From contig OMUU01000034.1 in assembly GCA_900314295.1 (NCBI GenBank), forward strand, positions 23,335-87,334: a DNA stretch of 64,000 bases, in the 5' to 3' direction. The first letter of the stretch is position 1; every line of letters starts with the position of its first letter. A program made the translations under genes and the position numbers. The notes under the pieces are model-generated. The model had not been told where the DNA came from, ran no database searches, and worked only from the letters and a program-made list of their open reading frames with translations. Below are positions 62,554 through 64,000 of this stretch, in pieces. This DNA is from an uncultured Lachnospiraceae bacterium (GTDB lineage Bacteria > Bacillota > Clostridia > Lachnospirales > Lachnospiraceae).

Positions 62554-63741
62554 TCAGTGCTTCTGAAGGAAATCGGGAATCTGAATATCCTTCTTTGGTG
62601 TCTTCGGAGCTGTCGGTCTGGAAGTAGACGGTGCAACCGTCTGCTTCGGAATCGTAAAGCTCGGCATCGAATAAGAAGGTGCCTTTGCCGCAGATCCGCT
62701 TCTCCGATTCTGCGAGGATCCAAGAATCGTCGGCTCTGTCTTCTCAATCTTCTCTGCCTCTGCATCCTTTACATTCGCCACTCTGGCAGATGCGTCATCC
62801 AATCCGGTCGCGATCACCGTAATCTTGCACGCATCCGGCGTGGAATCGTCATACATTGCGCCAAAGATGATATTTGCCTCATCGCCGGCAAGGTTCTGTA
62901 CATAGCTTGCCGCGTCATTCGCATCCATCAGACTGATATCACCGGAGATATTGATGATGACATTCGACGCGCCCTCAATCGTTGTCTCCAGCAGCGGCGA
63001 CTGAACCGCCTCCTGAACAGCCTCAAGCGCCTTGTCGTCGCCCTTGGACGCACCGATTCCGATGTGGGCCATACCCTTGTCCTTCATTACGGTCTGCACA
63101 TCTGCGAAATCGAGGTTGATCAGCGCAGGTACATTGATCAAATCTGTGATACCCTGAACCGCCTCCTGAAGAACCTCATCCGCTTTCTTCAGTGCCTCCG
63201 GCATGGTGGTACGTCGGTCTACGATCTCCAGAAGCTTATCATTCGGAATAACGATGAGCGTATCTACATTCTGCTTCAGTCTGTCGATTCCGGAGAGAGC
63301 ATTTGTCATTCTCTGCTTTGCCTCAAAACGGAAAGGCTTCGTTACAACGCCGACGGTCAGGCAGCCCGCTTCCTTTGCGAGACCCGCTACCACAGGGGCC
63401 GCACCGGTACCGGTTCCGCCGCCCATACCACAGGTGACAAATACCATGTCCGCGCCCTCCACGAGCTTTTTGATCTCGTCCGCGCTCTCTTCCGCGGCCT
63501 TCTGGCCAACCTCAGGCTTTGCTCCTGCTCCGAGTCCCTTCGTGACCTTCTCACCGATCTGCAGAACGGTCGGTGCCTTGCAGAGCGTCAGAGCCTGCTT
63601 ATCTGTATTGATTCCAACGAATTCCACCCCTCCGATGGACTCGTCTACCATTCTATTCACGGCGTTGTTGCCGGCACCTCCGACACCAATTACCACAATC
63701 TTCGCTGATGACTCAGCCTCGTTCGTCATAATCTCTAACAA
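62554..63741 (-). CDS. ftsZ: Cell division protein FtsZ
   Basis: This 395-residue tubulin homologue has [16 protein letters not shown], the GTP signature [11 protein letters not shown], the synergy-loop region VDLIN-like [16 protein letters not shown], and a C-terminal conserved peptide [10 protein letters not shown] after a Ser/Thr/Pro-rich linker. It polymerises at midcell into the Z ring. The TTG at 63741 is taken as the start because AGGAGG lies 7 nt upstream; the internal ATG at codon 5 has no site of its own. Confidence 0.96.
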   Translation of the reverse strand: MLEIMTNEAESSAKIVVIGVGGAGNNAVNRMVDESIGGVEFVGINTDKQALTLCKAPTVLQIGEKVTKGLGAGAKPEVGQKAAEESADEIKKLVEGADMVFVTCGMGGGTGTGAAPVVAGLAKEAGCLTVGVVTKPFRFEAKQRMTNALSGIDRLKQNVDTLIVIPNDKLLEIVDRRTTMPEALKKADEVLQEAVQGITDLINVPALINLDFADVQTVMKDKGMAHIGIGASKGDDKALEAVQEAVQSPLLETTIEGASNVIINISGDISLMDANDAASYVQNLAGDEANIIFGAMYDDSTPDACKITVIATGLDDASARVANVKDAEAEKIEKTEPTILGSSQNRRSGSAAKAPSYSMPSFTIPKQTVAPSTSRPTAPKTPKKDIQIPDFLQKH

Positions 63742-63842
63742 AATGCTTCCTCCTTTATCTGACCAAAGGCCCGTTTTGTGAACCTCAGTCAATTATTTAT
63801 CTTCCCTCATTCCTTATAATCAAAGAAAATAACACACTTCCT

Positions 63843-63871
63843 ATAATATAATCTCCGTTGGAAATATTCAA
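63843..63871 (-). promoter_or_regulatory. Promoter of ftsZ
   Basis: Minus-strand TTGAAT and TATTAT are 17 nt apart, about 100 nt before the start codon. Confidence 0.7.
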
Positions 63872-63918
63872 CACTTTTTCAAAAAATCATAAACCGCATA
63901 ACCTCTCAATGTTACCGT

Positions 63919-64000
63919 TCTCGCAACACGAAAACGGCTAAGATTTTACAGCCAGTTTGCGAATGGCAACAGGACTGTAAAATCCTTGCCGTACATAGTT
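63919..64000 (-). repeat. Dispersed element B, copy 3 (runs to the window edge)
   Basis: On the minus strand it begins AACTATGTACGGCAAGGATT, identical to copy 1 over more than 30 nt. GATTTTACAG and CTGTAAAATC (63942-63984) form a 10-bp inverted repeat within it. It may continue beyond the window. Confidence 0.75.

Overview
The window looks like chromosomal DNA of a low-to-mid GC Gram-positive anaerobe of the class Clostridia, most likely Lachnospiraceae or a close relative. The basis is gene content: a SCIFF ranthipeptide with its radical-SAM maturase beside a fused secDF, a canonical Bacillota rimP-nusA-rnpM-ylxQ-infB-rbfA-nrnA-truB-ribF operon, a YtrA/ABC operon, HemZ, YerC, and an FtsZ that starts at TTG behind a strong ribosome binding site. 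No phage, insertion sequence, CRISPR array or rRNA operon was seen. The family-level taxonomy is inference.

Layout, left to right. 1-4.5 kb: a truncated HlyD-type efflux adaptor, then a YtrA-like regulator/ABC ATPase/permease operon with a clear self-operator. 4.6-18.2 kb: minus-strand housekeeping genes (aspS, hisS, an HD-GYP protein, hemZ, an MBL hydrolase, relA, apt, recJ, secDF). 18.4-20.7 kb: the SCIFF peptide and maturase, then a repeat-rich gap and an RlmI-like methyltransferase. 22-26 kb: an ECF nickel/cobalt importer operon with a His-rich CsoR-type repressor and a DUF3786 protein. 26.3-32.6 kb: a secreted or anchored hypothetical protein, a MurJ/SpoVB flippase, ung, an isolated hisHF pair, an EamA exporter and yerC. 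32.9-41.9 kb: the nusA-infB operon, with a terminator-like hairpin in its leader. 42-53.6 kb: a GlgB-like protein that lacks its catalytic residues, ftsH, greA, an M18 aminopeptidase, a B12-domain radical-SAM protein, an alpha/beta hydrolase, an NCS2 permease and a YcxB-like protein. 53.9-57.9 kb: tRNA-Ala(CGC), a FadR-type regulator, ispE, plsC, a GDPD-like protein that lacks its catalytic histidines, and tRNA-Arg(ACG). 58-64 kb: an FHA / deviant P-loop ATPase / atypical CobW-GTPase operon, an aroD with a long disordered N-terminus, and ftsZ.

The best candidates for something undescribed are: (i) the three-gene FHA-ATPase-GTPase operon, whose GTPase lacks both the CxCC metal motif and the NKxD motif; (ii) two apparent pseudoenzymes, a GH13 branching-enzyme homologue and a GDPD homologue; (iii) a dispersed intergenic element of about 100 bp with two hairpins, present in three near-full copies and one partial copy, with a compensatory stem change between copies; and (iv) a hairpin between the SCIFF peptide and maturase genes suited to differential expression. 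The SCIFF system itself is a known RiPP class.
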